DNA of 64,000 nt from Hermodice carunculata. Lineage: Eukaryota; Annelida; Polychaeta; Eunicida; Amphinomidae. The stretch is taken from assembly GCA_964020975.1 (NCBI GenBank), contig OZ026626.1, positions 17,430,762-17,494,761 on the forward strand, given 5' to 3'. Position 1 is the first letter of the stretch. Each line of letters starts with the position of its first letter. A model generated the notes under the pieces. It saw nothing but the letters and a program-made list of their open reading frames with translations. It made no database searches and was not told the origin of the DNA. Made by a program: the position numbers and the translations under genes. Below, piece after piece: positions 61,506 through 64,000 of this stretch.

Positions 61506-62260
61506 TAGGTCTATGCGAAGGGTCTCCTTGGCCATCACTGCACATCTCGATGCGATTGTAAAGACGCCATAAAGTCACAACGAAATTTCAGTCACTAAAT
61601 CAGATTTTTATAATATTGCTGGTGGGTATGAAGGCTGTTCTTAGTTTCGCTGAAAAAAAAATTAAAACTGAATGCACCCTAGAGGTGGTGCAAGAGTAAT
61701 TACTATTCTGCATGTAAATGTATGGAGAGCGTCCATGGTCTGTGTTGCGTCTGTGTTCTGTACGAAAGTTTATTTTCAAGTACCTTTATCAATTAAATGA
61801 AACGAAATAATGAAAATAAATAAATCAATAGATTGATTAATTAATATCGTACCAGACATGTATAAAATGATAAAAAAGGACTAATTTTTCACCCACAAAA
61901 ACAAAAACGTAGCGGGTCATTATTCAAAGGAAGGCCTATGCGAGTTCCTACATAACCCTAAATAACTTGGATGATAAGATTGAAAAGTGTTTTTTTTTAA
62001 TTATTCAATAAGGAAAAAAATAATAAAACTTGAAACTTCTGGTTATATATTTTAATGCTAAAATTTAGGCCAATAATGATTCCGTTAACTGAATAAAGGA
62101 TTAGACTTAGACCTCTAATGTCTTATAGGCCTAATCATTACATATGTTTTTTAATGTGTTATAATCGTTAAAGATTGACATGAAAAGATTGCTAGAAAAA
62201 GCATAATGGTGAATTCAACTTTATATTATGTTGCATAACTCTTAGAATACCAAGTTTAGG

Positions 62261-62330
62261 GATGAGTAAACAGGTTTCCTGGGCACACTTTGCAAGTGGT
62301 ACAAAGTGTGCCGAGGAAACCTATTCATCT
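62261..62330. repeat. Short hairpin element, family member 3
   Basis: gatgagtaaacaggtttcct with gggcacactttg pairs with caaagtgtgcc and gaggaaacctattcatc. The arms share the 'ttcct..gc' core with the other two hairpins, but the base differs (aggtttcct for agctttcct). Confidence 0.78.
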
Positions 62331-63061
62331 AGACCCAAATTATAAAAGTGTAGGCTTGTTGGTACTTGATCGGTCTTTGCATGAAGGATTTAATGATCGG
62401 ATTTTTAGTTTCACAGGACTAGAGTTGCGTACAGCAATGAAAAAGTTAAAATAGGCCTAACATATATGTAGGCTTAACAGGAGTGAAGAATGTTGGAAAA
62501 GTTATGCTCAAACTGAGCACATTATGCTTATTATTTTTAGAGCTTCGTTAGTCTACTTTGTTGCATATAACTGTAAGAAAATGAACAAAATTGATGCAAG
62601 GAATTGAGTCTAAGTACCAAAGCCCCCCCCCCCCCAAAAAAAATGACCCTCCCATTCTTTTTTCACTAATAAAATGAGATGAAGTAAATAATAAACTAAG
62701 ACAATAGGATTGCAAACAAAACTGTGTGTAATAAAAGATTGCAAATTTGTGATTTGCATATTACAATACTTCAAATTTGTCAAGATTTTTTTGGATGTTC
62801 AAACATATATTTAAAGTAAACTTGGATTGATGTATGTATCTGTTATAGTATCAGGGAGATTCTAGATTTAAAATTTGTATACTCATCAAATTTGCAAACA
62901 TTGAATACTGCAACTTTGTTGCATCTTTTATTGCAGTTGCCTTTAGCAAAAAATCTACAAATTGAAGGTGGAATGGTGCGTCCACATAAAATTGTTTTGA
63001 CTTGATATTTAAAATTAAATATTGTGTATTCGCCTTATTTGCATGAGTTAAAAAGTGGACG
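62331..63061. other. Non-coding, nothing recognised
   Basis: AT-rich DNA with a 12-base C tract near 62620 next to an A run. No open frame of note. Confidence 0.5.
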
Positions 63062-63404
<343 letters not shown>

Positions 63405-64000
63405 TAGAAAGGACAGATTTGAAAGCAAATGTGTCTCTGTGCTACCCGAGACTTAAAGTGTAAACATTCAAAATAATTCCTGATTTCAATGCTACAAGCA
63501 GGTTTAGTTTTCATTGGATGCCCCTGTGATACCAATATATGTGAGATGAAATGAGAGTGCCACCTATGTAATAGTTTAAAAAAAAAAGAAAGAGTTTATT
63601 TATTTTGTATTTTTTTCCATTATACACCCAATGGAAAAATCTAAAAGTTAAAGCAAGAAAAGCACCTGTATGTAAAATAGTGTAAGAAATGTTCAAAATT
63701 CAAATTTGTGTAGTAACCAAATTTGCATGAATTAATATACTGAAATTTCATACACGGTTCGTTTGCTACACCTATGCCACACAAATAACTGACGTAGGCA
63801 TGGTAACTATAGCCATAATAATTTTGCAGATGATTAAGACTGAAGTGTTGTGTCTTTGTCTAGTTTGCATAGATTTAAGCGTTACAAAGTTTTTTCACTG
63901 TTCATCGGATTTCCTTTTTACGAGCCTTCAAATTAAAATTCGGATGGCATTTCGATCTACAATAGTTTGAAATATATCTAACATTAATTAGCATAATTAG
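63405..64000. other. Right-end flank, nothing recognised
   Basis: AT-rich, with no supported gene, RNA or repeat. Confidence 0.5.

Overview
The window is AT-rich, intron- and repeat-dominated animal DNA. Three things point to a marine invertebrate: GT-AG introns tens of kilobases long, very many (TA)n microsatellites, and a receptor of the invertebrate GRL101 type (LDLa + leucine-rich repeats + rhodopsin-like seven-helix domain). Deuterostomes such as hemichordates, echinoderms or lancelets fit best, but molluscs also carry this family, so the species is left open.

The only host gene I can support lies on the plus strand and fills much of the window. A phase-consistent exon chain runs: a divergent cysteine-rich exon (7495-7629), an LDLa exon (8289-8405), a large exon with LDLa, LRRs and helices TM1-TM6 (35071-36633), a TM7 exon (38998-39125), a short tail exon (39671-39737), and two exons that resemble a protein-kinase C-lobe with lost catalytic motifs (42712-42948 and 43088-43224). 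A possible signal-peptide exon sits at 4718-4825. The result would be an LDLa-LRR-7TM receptor with a pseudokinase-like cytoplasmic tail.

The 26.7 kb intron between the LDLa exon and the large exon holds most of the mobile DNA. It has a minus-strand non-LTR retrotransposon (about 17.2-21.4 kb) with an ORF1 esterase, endonuclease, reverse transcriptase and terminal zinc knuckle, and a dead Tc1-like transposase piece next to a (GTT)n run (21.8-22.2 kb). It also has a long dispersed repeat whose start is the palindrome AGCTCAGCTGAC...GTCAGCTGAG (10.9-13.7 kb; further copies lie at 40.3-42.3 and 44.6 kb).

Downstream of the receptor (43.2-64 kb) no convincing host gene was found. This part holds an old Ty3/gypsy-type pol fossil (about 47.8-48.6 kb), local duplications (49.5-50.2 kb) and a tRNA-derived SINE (58.6-58.8 kb). 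It also holds several palindromic or inverted-repeat elements at 57-62.3 kb, including at least three related ~70-bp hairpins, and a 300-bp (GATA)n array near the right end. Most long open frames elsewhere are translations of microsatellites.
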